Below the pieces are notes generated by a model, which searched no databases, was not told where the DNA came from, and was given only the letters and a program-made list of their open reading frames with translations. A stretch of DNA of 64,000 nucleotides from Mucilaginibacter tundrae (GTDB lineage: Bacteria > Bacteroidota > Bacteroidia > Sphingobacteriales > Sphingobacteriaceae): contig NZ_JACCBZ010000002.1 of NCBI RefSeq assembly GCF_013408825.1, positions 186,001-250,000 of the forward strand. Direction: 5' to 3'. This document shows positions 37,462 through 46,991 of this stretch, piece by piece. The translations under genes were made by a program, and so were the position numbers. The number at the start of each line of letters is the position of its first letter. Position 1 is the first letter of the stretch.

Positions 37462-37974
37462 TTATTGTAAGCCTAATTTAGCTTTTACAGCAGGGCCTAA
37501 ATCATCACCTGCAGGAGATACGATCAATTCGATTTGTGAAGAATCTAATACATAAGCATAACCTTTTGTAGCTGCTACAGCCTGAATAGCTGCACGAAGT
37601 TTATCAGTAAGTGGCTTTAACAACTCATTGCTTTTTGCTTCGATTTGTTTTTGCGCGTTATCACGGAAAGTAGTGATACGTGTTTGCATATCTTGTAATT
37701 CAGACTCAGTTGCAGTACGTGAAGCATCAGTCATCGTGCTTCTTTTAGCTTCGTAATCCTGACCTTTGCTCTGCAGTTCAGTACTCATGGTTGCCAACTG
37801 ATCAGAGAAAGTTTTTTGGTATGCCTGCATTTGTGTTTGCAAAGTTTTCATTTCAGGAAGCTGTTCCATTATCTGATTAGTATTGATGTAACCGATTTTA
37901 GATTGTGCTTTGGCAAAGTTGCCCGCGACTACCATGCATACTGCAACTAAAGCAACTTTTAATAATTTTTTCAT
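37462..37974 (-). CDS. OmpH/Skp family periplasmic chaperone
   Basis: The 170-residue protein has a signal peptide (about 1-23, ending AKA/Q) and the Skp layout. IGYINTNQIMEQLPEMKTLQ starts the body, a long coiled-coil arm runs from about residue 40 to 125, and a C-terminal strand holds YVLDSS.. and a di-Leu end. Skp holds unfolded outer-membrane proteins in the periplasm for BamA. It is the second of two paralogous copies downstream of bamA, as is common in Bacteroidetes. Confidence 0.92.
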   Translation of the reverse strand: MKKLLKVALVAVCMVVAGNFAKAQSKIGYINTNQIMEQLPEMKTLQTQMQAYQKTFSDQLATMSTELQSKGQDYEAKRSTMTDASRTATESELQDMQTRITTFRDNAQKQIEAKSNELLKPLTDKLRAAIQAVAATKGYAYVLDSSQIELIVSPAGDDLGPAVKAKLGLQ

Positions 37975-38024
37975 TGTTTTTGTTCTGTGTTTAATTAATT
38001 AGTGCGATTATATATATAAATAAT

Positions 38025-38555
38025 TTATTTAGCAAGACCTCCGGGCTTTAAACCCAATTTTGTTATCACTTCGGCGCTTTTATCATATCGCGGGTTAGCA
38101 TACAGCATAATAACCTCGCTGTTTTTATCAAATATCATATCCAAGTCGTCGCCTTCGGCAACTTCCTGAACTGCTTTTGCTATACGATCCTGTATTGGTT
38201 TTATCAATGCATTACTTCGTTGTACCAGATCACCATCAGGACCAAACTTTTGGCGTTGAAAATCTTTAGCGGCTTTTTCCTTATCATCAATTTCCTGTTC
38301 ACGCTTCTTTTTCATATCAGGTGTCATTAAAACCTGGTCGGCCTGATAGGCTTTATACAAGCGGTCAACTTCCTGAAACTTATTATCAACATCGCGTTGC
38401 CATTGATCTGATAATGCATTTAATTGCTTTTGTACGGATATATAATCCGGCATATGTTTTAAAATGTAATCAGAATCAACAAAGGCAAGGCGTTGTGCAA
38501 ATGCCCCGGTGCATGCTGTTAACGTTAAAAACAATACAAAAATTATTCTCTTCAT
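38025..38555 (-). CDS. OmpH/Skp family periplasmic chaperone
   Basis: The 176-residue protein carries a signal peptide (about 1-20, TGAFAQ site), the start motif LAFVDSDYILKHMPDYISVQ, a coiled-coil body rich in K, Q and E (about 40-125) and the C-terminal motif LDMIFDKNSEVIMLYANPRYD. It lies 14 bp after bamA and 50 bp before the second ompH copy, so bamA and its chaperones are made together. Confidence 0.93.
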   Translation of the reverse strand: MKRIIFVLFLTLTACTGAFAQRLAFVDSDYILKHMPDYISVQKQLNALSDQWQRDVDNKFQEVDRLYKAYQADQVLMTPDMKKKREQEIDDKEKAAKDFQRQKFGPDGDLVQRSNALIKPIQDRIAKAVQEVAEGDDLDMIFDKNSEVIMLYANPRYDKSAEVITKLGLKPGGLAK

Positions 38556-38569
38556 AAATTTTCCCGGAT

Positions 38570-41122
38570 TTAGTTAAATCCGCCGCTTAGACTCTGTGAA
38601 ATTGAGAAGCTGAACTGCCCCTTGTTGGCATCAGGTATACCCGGTATCTTATCAAAACCGTAACCATAATCAAGCCCAAGTAAACCAAATATAGGTAAAA
38701 ATACTCTTGCACCAACACCAACTGAACGCCTAATGTTAAATGGATCGTAAGCGCTAAAGCTATCCCAAACGTTACCACCTTCGGCAAATGCAAGCATAAA
38801 TATAGTTGCAGACTCACTAGCGATGATCGGGTGGCGCAATTCAAGTGTGTATTTGGTATATATCGGGCTACCTACGTTGTTATCAACTGTGTAGTTATCA
38901 CCAACCGGTATAACAGAGAAGTTTTGGTAACCACGTAAGCCGATGATATCACTACCCTGTAAAAACTGGTAACTCTGCATACCATCACCACCTAATTTAA
39001 ATCGCTCAAACGGTGATTGCGGAACGTTAGAATTGTACTCACCAAGGAAGCCGAAACGTACTTGTGACATCAATACAAATTTACCTACAATCTTAGTAAA
39101 CCATTGTGCATCAAATTTAAGTTTGTAATACTCAACAAAATGGTAAATCTGTTCAGGAGTTGCGATGCTATAGTTAATATTATTAAATAATGAGTATGGC
39201 GGCGTACCCTGCGCGGTGAATTTGATATTTGAACCAGTTGTTGGGAAGATAGGTGAATCAGTAGAGTTACGGCTAAGTTCCTGCGTTAACTTAATGTTGT
39301 ATGATGTACCATTCTGAAACAAATAACCTGTATAGTTATCCAGGTTATAGTGGTCAACGTTTAATGAGTAGTTTAACTGGAAGTAGTTATCAGGCCAGTT
39401 TAAACGTTTACCCAAGGTAACACCCACACCGTTAATACGTAATTTGTTATAGTTAGGATCTGTTACGGCAACCTCGCCCTCAGTTGAACTTAACTGCGTA
39501 TAAGCTGACACCGCGAAGTAAATAGGTTTTTTACCACCCAACCACGGCTCAGAAAACGTTAGCGAGTAATTTTGGTATGTTGAACCGCTTGACTGACCTC
39601 TGATGCTCAACTTCTCACCATCGCCTTTTGGCAAAGGTTTATAATCCTTAAGGTGGAAGATATTTTTAATAGAGAAGTTATTGAACGTTAAACCTAAAGT
39701 ACCTACCAATTGGCCACCACCAAAACCACCTGAAAGCTCAATCTGGTCAGAAGGTTTTTCAACCACGTTGAAGATAATGTCAACTGTACCATCCTGAGGG
39801 TTAATATTTGTTGGCTTCGGTTCTGTTTTCTGCTCATCAAAGTTACCTAATTGCGAAATTTCACGCGTACTGCGGATCAGCAGATCCTTATTAAATTTTT
39901 GACCCGGTTTGGTACGGATCTCGCGCATAACCACTTTATCATTGGTTACATCGTTACCTTTTAATATAACACGGTTAATAGTGTATTGCGGGCCTTCAAA
40001 TACCCTCAAATCCAAATCAACAGTATCATTATAGATCCTTGTCTGAACAGGATCAGGGCTGAAGGTTAAGTAACCATCATTCAAATACAATGATGAAACG
40101 TCATCACTATTAGGTGTTGGACCAGAAAGGCGTTTGTTTAGTTCATCCTCGCTAAATACATCGCCTTTTTTAATGCGTAATATTTTGTTTAACAGATCGC
40201 TTGTGTATTTGGCATTGCCCGACCATTTAATATTACCAAAGTAATATTTAGGACCTTCGTGTACCTTGATGTGAATATCTACCGTTTGATAATCATGTTT
40301 ATAAACAGTATCACTCAAGATGGCAGCATCGCGGTAACCTTTATCCTGCATTTGCTCAACCAAATTATCCTTGTCGTCCTGATATTGATCTGATTTGAAT
40401 TTTTTAGAACCAAAAAGATTATACCATCTTCTTTGGCGTGTTTTACTAAGGTAGCTGCGTAGCTTTTTATCAGATATCGCTTTATTACCTTCAAAGGTGA
40501 CGCTGTTGATCATCACTTTGGTTTTTTTATCAATAACCACATCTAATATGATACTGTTAGCATCGCCCGGATCAACTCGTTGTGTTATGGCTACCGTGGT
40601 ATTTAAAAAGCCTTTTTCATTAAAATGTTTTTTAATGATAGCTGTACTGGTATTCAGTAAATTTTGATTAACAATTTTGCCTGTTTTATCACTTAGCTTT
40701 TTCTGTACATCTTCAATTTCGCCTTTACGAATCCCTGTAATATGGAATTTTGATAAACGAGGCAACTCGTGCACCGCTATCTCCAGATATACGGTATCGC
40801 CCACCATTCTGGTAATGTTTAACTGCACATCATCAAAAAGGCCTTGATTGTATAAGTTTTTTATAACGCTTGCATTGGCTTCGCCGGGCAAGTTAATACG
40901 ATCACCTTTGGTCAGTTTTGATATGGTTATCAATACATCCTTATCCAGGTTTTTTGTGCCGGTAACAGAAATGCCACCGATAATGTAATCCTTAGGGTTA
41001 AGGTAACTTAAACTATCAGCCGGTATTGACGATTTGAACAACGACTGCCTGGCTTGGGGGACCTGCGCCATGGCAGCAGTACTCACTACAGAGAAAAGAA
41101 TAGCAAAAAGGTATTTATTCAT
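38570..41122 (-). CDS. bamA: Outer membrane protein assembly factor BamA
   Basis: BamA inserts beta-barrel proteins into the outer membrane. The 850-residue protein has a signal peptide (about 1-19), five POTRA-like domains (about 45-430; for example IGGISVTGTKNLDKDVL and VTFEGNKAISDKKLRSYL) and a 16-strand barrel (about 460-850). The barrel contains the lid-loop motif GLRGYQNF, the Bacteroidetes version of VRGF. The last strand ends SISQSLSGGFN, so the final residue is Asn rather than the aromatic usually seen. It is followed by two ompH/skp genes and preceded by uppS. Confidence 0.95.
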   Translation of the reverse strand: MNKYLFAILFSVVSTAAMAQVPQARQSLFKSSIPADSLSYLNPKDYIIGGISVTGTKNLDKDVLITISKLTKGDRINLPGEANASVIKNLYNQGLFDDVQLNITRMVGDTVYLEIAVHELPRLSKFHITGIRKGEIEDVQKKLSDKTGKIVNQNLLNTSTAIIKKHFNEKGFLNTTVAITQRVDPGDANSIILDVVIDKKTKVMINSVTFEGNKAISDKKLRSYLSKTRQRRWYNLFGSKKFKSDQYQDDKDNLVEQMQDKGYRDAAILSDTVYKHDYQTVDIHIKVHEGPKYYFGNIKWSGNAKYTSDLLNKILRIKKGDVFSEDELNKRLSGPTPNSDDVSSLYLNDGYLTFSPDPVQTRIYNDTVDLDLRVFEGPQYTINRVILKGNDVTNDKVVMREIRTKPGQKFNKDLLIRSTREISQLGNFDEQKTEPKPTNINPQDGTVDIIFNVVEKPSDQIELSGGFGGGQLVGTLGLTFNNFSIKNIFHLKDYKPLPKGDGEKLSIRGQSSGSTYQNYSLTFSEPWLGGKKPIYFAVSAYTQLSSTEGEVAVTDPNYNKLRINGVGVTLGKRLNWPDNYFQLNYSLNVDHYNLDNYTGYLFQNGTSYNIKLTQELSRNSTDSPIFPTTGSNIKFTAQGTPPYSLFNNINYSIATPEQIYHFVEYYKLKFDAQWFTKIVGKFVLMSQVRFGFLGEYNSNVPQSPFERFKLGGDGMQSYQFLQGSDIIGLRGYQNFSVIPVGDNYTVDNNVGSPIYTKYTLELRHPIIASESATIFMLAFAEGGNVWDSFSAYDPFNIRRSVGVGARVFLPIFGLLGLDYGYGFDKIPGIPDANKGQFSFSISQSLSGGFN

Positions 41123-41184
41123 TCGAATATTTAAGTGGCTAAAAATAATTTATACAGTTGTTAAAAAGTGTTAAAAGCAAAAAT

Positions 41185-41925
41185 TTAATTAACCTGCTCA
41201 CTGATCAGGCCGAAACGGCGTTCCCGTTTCTGATAATCAAGAATGGCTTCGAACAAATCCTCCTTGCGGAAGTCGGGCCATAATTTTGTTGTAAAATACA
41301 ATTCGGCATAAGCTATTTGCCAAAGCAAGTAGTTACTTATGCGGTTTTCGCCACTGGTACGTATCAGTAACTCAGGGTCGGGCATGCCATTTGTATATAA
41401 GTTATTTTCAAATACATCTTCGTCAATATCATCAACACTTAATGTGCCTGCCTGCACTTTGCCTGCAATTTGTTTTACGGCATTAATAATTTCGCGCCTT
41501 GAACTGTAGCTTAACGCTAACGTAAGTACAAGGCCGGTATTGCCAGCGGTTTTATCAATAGCGTTTTTAAGTTCTTTAAAACATCTTTCGGGCAGCATGG
41601 TTAAATCGCCAATGGCATTAAGGCGTACATTTTTTTTCATAAAGTTATCAATCTCTTTATGAATGGTACTTACCATTAACTCCATAATGGCCATAACTTC
41701 CAGTTTGGGGCGGTTCCAGTTTTCGGATGAAAAGGTATATAATGTAAGATATTTTAAACCTACATCGCAGCTACCCTCTACCACGTCCCTTACCGACAAT
41801 ACGCCGTTATGATGGCCGAATATTCTTAATTTGCCCTTTTCTTTAGCCCAACGACCATTACCATCCATGATGATGGCGATGTGCTGCGGTAACTTTGACA
41901 AATCAATCTGATCCTTATATCCCAT
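41185..41925 (-). CDS. uppS: Isoprenyl (undecaprenyl diphosphate) transferase
   Basis: The 246-residue cis-prenyltransferase makes the C55 lipid carrier for cell wall synthesis. Visible motifs are HIAIIMDGNGRWAKEKG with the catalytic Asp, TLYTFSSENWNRP, and the C-terminal ELLIRTSGENRISNYLLWQ with the Arg-Ser pair that binds the substrate diphosphate. It is the first gene of the uppS-bamA-ompH-ompH transcription unit. Confidence 0.96.
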   Translation of the reverse strand: MGYKDQIDLSKLPQHIAIIMDGNGRWAKEKGKLRIFGHHNGVLSVRDVVEGSCDVGLKYLTLYTFSSENWNRPKLEVMAIMELMVSTIHKEIDNFMKKNVRLNAIGDLTMLPERCFKELKNAIDKTAGNTGLVLTLALSYSSRREIINAVKQIAGKVQAGTLSVDDIDEDVFENNLYTNGMPDPELLIRTSGENRISNYLLWQIAYAELYFTTKLWPDFRKEDLFEAILDYQKRERRFGLISEQVN

Positions 41926-42267
41926 TTTATGTCAATTATTAAAAGCCGCAGATCTGGTTACAAAAACATGCTTTTAGTAAAAACTTGCTCAAAAGTATGA
42001 TAATTAATAAATGCCGTTAGTTAATATATGTTAAAAATGATTTGCGCGGGCATATTTTATAACGACCATTGCCCATTTTTTCAGGGTACAAAGGTAAAAC
42101 TTAATTGCGCTTTTTTTAGTATGAGGGGGAAAAGATTTTGTTACAGTGGATATTGAGTGATTGAGTGAGTGGCGATTGAGTGATTTTTGAAAAATTTAAA
42201 CAATGGTTTAAAATGATAGAATCATCGTTATTGCTGTAAGGAACGACGATAGTTATGAATGTGTCAC
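41926..42267. other. Intergenic region upstream of uppS with a probable promoter
   Basis: No gene is seen in these 342 bp. On the minus strand TACCTTTG at 42089-42096 fits the TAnnTTTG -7 box, giving uppS a leader of roughly 160 nt. Further on, TTGAGTGATTGAGTGAGTGG and GATTGAGTGATTT form short imperfect direct repeats (about 42151-42187). Confidence 0.5.
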
Positions 42268-43059
42268 TTACTGCTCGAAATAACACTTTTCGGTAACGAA
42301 AGTATAGGATATGGTGAACTGGGCGAACATATAAGTATCGTGTGAACGCATGTCGCCACGTTGCGTGCCAGGGGTGCCTATATAAGATCCTGTTTTCTCA
42401 CCGGATGGGTCAGATAATGCGCGCGCGATGGCACTGTTAAGTTTAGCCGGATTAGGATAAGTGCCGCTCACATCATCCAGATAATCGGTATTTGGCTGGC
42501 GATAACCAATATCAGCGATTAGGTTCCAACTCCCAGTAATGTTGTATTTTATGCCCACACCATACGGAATAGATATAGCGCTGTTTGGATAAGGCTTTGA
42601 TTCACCTTCGGTTTGCAGGGGACGTAAATCATATTTTGTACCCTGGTAAATAGCTGTTGGGTTGTAGTTCACCGTAGCCACGCCTAAATAAACAAACGGG
42701 GTGTATCGGTTATGACTTACGCCGGCAATGTAATTCATAAAATTAAATTCGCCAATAAGGCTTATTTCATTCAAATGATCGGTAAAACTGAGGTTACGCT
42801 GGCGGGTTAGCGGATCACTTGATGTACTATCGGCCGCGCTGATGGAACCATAGGTATAAGTTAAACGAGCAGACAGGTATGGGTTAAAATTGCGTTTTAC
42901 AAATATACTCCCTGCCCCACCACTAAATTTAAGGGGGTTAGTTTGGTTAAGATCGCCCATATATGCCGCACCTCCGCCACCCAGGCCTACTTCCCAGGTT
43001 TGCGCCTGTAAATTAAACGAGATGAAGGTTAAAAGTATAGCTGTGACAAATTTGAGCAT
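42268..43059 (-). CDS. PorG-like outer membrane beta-barrel protein (DUF6089)
   Basis: The 263-residue protein has a signal peptide (about 1-19, FNLQAQ) and then WEVGLGGGGAAYMGDLNQ, the family opening, followed by amphipathic beta strands (LSARLTYTYGSIS; FVYLGVATVNYNP) of a small outer-membrane barrel. DUF6089 proteins resemble PorG, an outer-membrane component linked to the type IX secretion ring. Its place between nadK and uppS-bamA matches the gene order known in many Bacteroidetes. The PorG assignment is by similarity of layout and not proven. Confidence 0.8.
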   Translation of the reverse strand: MLKFVTAILLTFISFNLQAQTWEVGLGGGGAAYMGDLNQTNPLKFSGGAGSIFVKRNFNPYLSARLTYTYGSISAADSTSSDPLTRQRNLSFTDHLNEISLIGEFNFMNYIAGVSHNRYTPFVYLGVATVNYNPTAIYQGTKYDLRPLQTEGESKPYPNSAISIPYGVGIKYNITGSWNLIADIGYRQPNTDYLDDVSGTYPNPAKLNSAIARALSDPSGEKTGSYIGTPGTQRGDMRSHDTYMFAQFTISYTFVTEKCYFEQ

Positions 43060-43068
43060 TAAACAAAT

Positions 43069-43947
43069 TTAATAATTGCGGGCATCAAGCCCCCACAATA
43101 ATTTGTTTCTTAACGTTGATAAGTAGCTTTCATTATTCAGCCTGACCAAATTTAACACAAACCCAGCCTTGTGAACTTTAAAACGAACCACTTTATCAAC
43201 TGTTTCGGTGCGCGAATCGCAGGTAACCAGGTAATTGTTGCTACGCGATTCGACCTCAAATGAGAGCATGCAGCTGTCGGGCAATACAATCGGCCTCACA
43301 TTAAGGTTATGTGGCGATACGGGGGTTAATACGATACTGTTTGATTGCGGAAAGATGATTGGGCCACCACAACTAAGTGAATAAGCCGTAGAGCCTGTTG
43401 CTGTTGATATAATGATACCATCGCCCCAGTAGGAGTTTAAAAATTCACCGTCCAGATATACGCGGGTAATGATCATTGCAGCGTCATCGCGTTTGTGAAT
43501 GGTAATATCATTCAAAGCAAAGTTATCATCGCCAAAAATTTCCTGATCGGAATCAATACTGATGAGTTCGCGGCTATCCAGTGTAAATTCGTTATTTACC
43601 ACCGCGTGTATGGCGGCAGCGATGTCGCTTTTATTGATGCTGGCCAAAAAGCCAAGCCTGCCAAAGTTTATACCAATGACAGGCACACCTGTATCACGGA
43701 TAACATTCACCATATCCAGCAGGGTACCATCCCCGCCGAGGGTTAAAAAAATATCAATGAAGCCTTTTATGGTATCACCATTTTTTAGAACATGGTATGG
43801 CGGCGTATTTATTTTGTCGGTGATGTAATCGTTAAGCTGGTGATGAACGTAGATCTCGACCTGGTGCTGGGCAAGGTTATCAAACACCTCCTGCACCAAA
43901 GGTAAAGCCTCGTTACTAAATTGCCTGCCGTATATTGCTATATTCAT
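43069..43947 (-). CDS. nadK: NAD kinase
   Basis: The enzyme phosphorylates NAD to NADP. The 292-residue protein shows the GGDGTLLD motif (about 73-80), NFGRLGFLAS, a FALNDITIHK segment for the NE/D motif, and DGIIISTATGSTAYSLSCGGPI. The length is typical. It ends 9 bp before the PorG-like gene, so the two are probably co-transcribed. Confidence 0.96.
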   Translation of the reverse strand: MNIAIYGRQFSNEALPLVQEVFDNLAQHQVEIYVHHQLNDYITDKINTPPYHVLKNGDTIKGFIDIFLTLGGDGTLLDMVNVIRDTGVPVIGINFGRLGFLASINKSDIAAAIHAVVNNEFTLDSRELISIDSDQEIFGDDNFALNDITIHKRDDAAMIITRVYLDGEFLNSYWGDGIIISTATGSTAYSLSCGGPIIFPQSNSIVLTPVSPHNLNVRPIVLPDSCMLSFEVESRSNNYLVTCDSRTETVDKVVRFKVHKAGFVLNLVRLNNESYLSTLRNKLLWGLDARNY

Positions 43948-43957
43948 TTTTGGGTAG

Positions 43958-44040
43958 TAGTTGATAGTTCATGATTCATAGTTTGCGTTGTAATAGTTTT
44001 TTGTATTTCTATGACCAATGAACCATTACCTATGAACCAA
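43958..44040. repeat. AT-rich inverted repeat of GTTCATGATTCATAG type
   Basis: TGATAGTTCATGATTCATAG at the left and the imperfect complement ACCATTACCTATGAACCAAT at the right frame the spacer between nadK and the CBS gene. A related, longer hairpin occurs at 48492-48572. Confidence 0.5.
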
Positions 44041-44048
44041 TAATCACA

Positions 44049-44711
44049 CTATAAGTTTAAGTAATTCATCAAAGAATCGTAACGATCCCTTGAGTTATCA
44101 TTATCGCCGGTATGGTTAAAGGTTGCTTTAATATCATATTCATAGCGTAAAAAGGTAGCGATTATGGCGGAGATATCCTGCTTGTTAACTTTTAAGGTAA
44201 CTTCCATCCTGGTTGAATCAGGATGCTGATAAACGTATGAACTTAAGATCTGCGCATTGTCAGATTCTACTATCTGGGCCATATGGGCCAGGGAGTTGTT
44301 TTTATTATTGATCTCCAACACAATGATGCCGCCCGGTTGTGACACCGATGTAAGGCGCGCAAAGTACTCATTCATGGAATTGATAGAGATCACGCCTAAA
44401 TAATTCTTCTTGATATCAAGTACAGGTACAACAGTTAGCTGGCGCTCGTAAAACAACCGGATCACATCATAAATATGCTGATCCTCCAATACGTATGGGT
44501 TCACCAGCGATAATGCCAGCGCACCGATCTCTGTTTGATAGTCGTTGATACCGATCAGGTCATCCTCGCTTACTAAGCCTAAAAACTGTTCTTCGTTTAC
44601 AATTGGCATGTGCCTGATGCGAAATTCCACCATACGGTCATACACCTTCTGAACAGTATCAGAGGTGTGAACCGGGGGAAGCGCATCGGCAATTAACTCA
44701 ATTGCAATCAT
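44049..44711 (-). CDS. CBS domain-pair protein
   Basis: The 220-residue soluble protein has two CBS motifs in tandem (about 15-65, VYDRMVEFRIRHMPIVNEE; about 75-125, IRLFYERQLTVVPVLDIKKNYLGVISI) and a C-terminal ACT-like tail (GGIIVLEINNKNNSLAHMAQ). CBS pairs bind adenosyl ligands such as AMP or ATP and act as regulators. It ends 2 bp before the next hydrolase gene is reached upstream, so the two appear coupled. The regulated partner is unknown. Confidence 0.88.
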   Translation of the reverse strand: MIAIELIADALPPVHTSDTVQKVYDRMVEFRIRHMPIVNEEQFLGLVSEDDLIGINDYQTEIGALALSLVNPYVLEDQHIYDVIRLFYERQLTVVPVLDIKKNYLGVISINSMNEYFARLTSVSQPGGIIVLEINNKNNSLAHMAQIVESDNAQILSSYVYQHPDSTRMEVTLKVNKQDISAIIATFLRYEYDIKATFNHTGDNDNSRDRYDSLMNYLNL

Positions 44712-44713
44712 AA

Positions 44714-45475
44714 TTATATTCCTGTTCTTTCTAAAAAGCCTTTTAAAGCTTTATTAAACGCTTCGGGTTGCTCCATCATTGGGGCGTGCCCGCATTCATC
44801 TATCCAAATCAACTCGGATTTAGGCAGATACTGATGAAACTCTTCTGCCACCTCCGGAGGTGTTACTTTATCGTTCTTTCCCCATATTAAACCAACAGGG
44901 ATATGAATTTTGTGCAAATCCTTTTGCATGTTGTGGCGTATAGCCGAACGTGCCATGGCTAATATCCTAACTACGGAATGGCGGTCATTAACGATTCGAA
45001 AAACATCATCAACCAACTCTTTTGTAGCCGTTTTAGGATCGTAGAATGTGAACTCTACTTTCTCCTTTATAAAATCATAACTCTCGCGGCGCGGAAATGT
45101 TCCACCAAATGCATTTTCATATAAGCCTGAACTGCCGGTTAACACCAATGCCCTTGCAAAAGTGGGATGCGCTAACACGTATATTAACCCTGCATGCCCG
45201 CCCAGCGAGTTACCTATAATGGTAAAATCTTTTAACTTTTTATATTTAACAAACTTATGAATGTACTTAGAGATGGTTTTTACCCCGGTGGTTAACAAAG
45301 GCAGGTCATATATAGGCAGCATAGGGATGATTACGCGGTATTGAGATTTAAACTCATGTACCACCTCTTCCCAATTGCTTAATGCACCCATTAAGCCATG
45401 CAACAACAACAACACCTCACCTTCACCCTCATCAATAAAACTAAACCCGTTTTGCTCTTTAAGTACCAAACTCAT
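44714..45475 (-). CDS. Alpha/beta hydrolase
   Basis: The 253-residue cytoplasmic protein has the fold motifs LLLLHGLMGALSNW (oxyanion), FTIIGNSLGGHAGL (G-x-S-x-G nucleophile Ser, about 93), GLIWGKNDKVTPP (acid) and IDECGHAPMMEQP (His). It resembles MhpC/BioH-type esterases, but its substrate cannot be told. It precedes the CBS gene by 2 bp on the same strand. Confidence 0.9.
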   Translation of the reverse strand: MSLVLKEQNGFSFIDEGEGEVLLLLHGLMGALSNWEEVVHEFKSQYRVIIPMLPIYDLPLLTTGVKTISKYIHKFVKYKKLKDFTIIGNSLGGHAGLIYVLAHPTFARALVLTGSSGLYENAFGGTFPRRESYDFIKEKVEFTFYDPKTATKELVDDVFRIVNDRHSVVRILAMARSAIRHNMQKDLHKIHIPVGLIWGKNDKVTPPEVAEEFHQYLPKSELIWIDECGHAPMMEQPEAFNKALKGFLERTGI

Positions 45476-45600
45476 ATAAATGTATACGTTAAAATAAACT
45501 AAGCATCGGCTAAAAAAATAAAATTAAGTAGCAGCCCATTTATTATGCTATAAAAATAGCTTATTGAAGTTGAGTTGCAAGGATTTTATGAATAAATAAA

Positions 45601-45671
45601 AGCCCCCTCTAAATCTCCCCCTGTAGGGGAGACTTTTTAGCCCTCCCTTCCGGGGAAGTTTTGGGTGGGGC
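45601..45671. repeat. Composite REP-like element (two boxes)
   Basis: Box 1, AGCCCCCTCTAAATCTCCCC plus CTGTAGGGGAGAC, is followed by box 2, CCCTCCCTTCCGGGGAAG plus TTTTGGGTGGGGCT. The same two boxes occur in opposite orientation at 63774-63883. Box 2 touches the stop codon of the YqeY gene. Confidence 0.8.
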
Positions 45672-46121
45672 TTACCCCAACAATTGCTTTACAAGCTCCG
45701 ATATGGTACGGCCATCGGCTTTGCCTGCAAGCTCTTTGTTTGCAGCGCCCATTACTTTGCCCATATCTTTTACTGATGTTGCGTCAACACGTGCTATCAG
45801 GCCCTTTAAATATGTTTCCACTTCTTCATGGCTCATTTGTTTTGGCAGGTAGGCTTCAATAACTTCCAGCTCTTCCACTTCGATCTGATATAGGTCATCG
45901 CGGTTTTGCGTTTTGTAGATCTCGGCTGATTCCTTGCGCTGTTTTACCAGTTTTTGCAAAACTTTGATTTCTGTTTCGGGGGTAACTTCTTCGGCAGCTC
46001 CTTTTTCTGTTTGAGCCAGTAATAATGCTGATTTTATAGCGCGCAAGCCACGTAATTTGTCAGCGTCCTTCGCTAACATGGCTTGCTTTATATCCTGATT
46101 TATTTGTGTGATTAGGGACAT
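45672..46121 (-). CDS. GatB/YqeY domain protein
   Basis: The 149-residue protein matches the YqeY family, related to the tail domain of GatB: MSLITQINQDIKQAMLAKD, LRAIKSALLLAQTEKG, VLQKLVKQRKESAEIY, YLPKQMSHEEVE and KDMGKVMGAANKELAGKADG. It may interact with tRNA in or near the amidotransferase pathway; the precise role is unsettled. The stop codon is immediately followed by a REP-like box. Confidence 0.92.
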   Translation of the reverse strand: MSLITQINQDIKQAMLAKDADKLRGLRAIKSALLLAQTEKGAAEEVTPETEIKVLQKLVKQRKESAEIYKTQNRDDLYQIEVEELEVIEAYLPKQMSHEEVETYLKGLIARVDATSVKDMGKVMGAANKELAGKADGRTISELVKQLLG

Positions 46122-46187
46122 TTGATTTGGGATTTTAGATTTACGATTTTGGATCTATTAAAAATGGTAAATCTTATATTTAATGTT

Positions 46188-46946
46188 TTACTTTCTAAAA
46201 ATAGTACCGGCGTTGGCCTGGGCGGTTGGCATTACTACCAGCTCATTTATATTTACGTGCGCCGGGCGCGATACCGCGAACCAAATAGTTTCAGCAATAT
46301 CTTCAGCGGCTAAGGCATCAAAACCTTCGTATACCTTTTTCGCGCGTTTTTCATCACCTTTAAAGCGCACTACCGAAAATTCGGTTTCCACAGCGCCTGG
46401 GTGTACCGCGGTAACTTTTATCCCGTGAGGTAAAAGATCAATCCGCATAGCTTTATTTAGCGCGTCAACGGCATGTTTTGAGGCACAGTATACGTTGCCG
46501 TTGGCATAAACCTCTTTACCGGCTATAGACCCTAAATTAACAATATGGCCGTGACCATTTGTGATCATCCAATTGGAGACGACCTTTGTTACGTATAGTA
46601 AGCCTTTAACGTTAGTATCGATCATGCGATCCCAATCATCCATATCGCCTTTGTCAATCGGATCGAGGCCCTGACTAAGACCGGCATTGTTTATCAGCAC
46701 GTTAACCCTTTTCCATTTGGCGGGTAAGCCTTCCAGGTTTTCCAAAACCTCTTCGCGGTTACGCACATCGAATGATGATACAGCAACTTCCACGTTATAT
46801 TTTTTGTTGAGATGCCCAGCAAGTTTATCAAGCCTGTCGGTACGGCGGCCTGTTAATATCAAATTATATCCTTCGCGGGCAAACAGCTCCGCTGTTGCTT
46901 CGCCTATCCCGGCGGTCGCGCCGGTTATTAATGCAATTTTAGCCAT
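46188..46946 (-). CDS. Short-chain dehydrogenase/reductase
   Basis: The 252-residue NAD(P)-dependent oxidoreductase has TGATAGIGEATA (cofactor glycine motif, about 8-19), NNAG, the catalytic Ser in NLGSIAGK and the YCASKHA Tyr-Lys pair. The sequence is closest in style to YdfG-type serine/3-hydroxy-acid dehydrogenases (MIDTNVKGLLYVT; HPGAVETEFS). Substrate specificity is not certain. Confidence 0.92.
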   Translation of the reverse strand: MAKIALITGATAGIGEATAELFAREGYNLILTGRRTDRLDKLAGHLNKKYNVEVAVSSFDVRNREEVLENLEGLPAKWKRVNVLINNAGLSQGLDPIDKGDMDDWDRMIDTNVKGLLYVTKVVSNWMITNGHGHIVNLGSIAGKEVYANGNVYCASKHAVDALNKAMRIDLLPHGIKVTAVHPGAVETEFSVVRFKGDEKRAKKVYEGFDALAAEDIAETIWFAVSRPAHVNINELVVMPTAQANAGTIFRK

Positions 46947-46991
46947 AGGTAATACTAACTATTGGGCACGAAATTAGTTTTTTTTAACTAA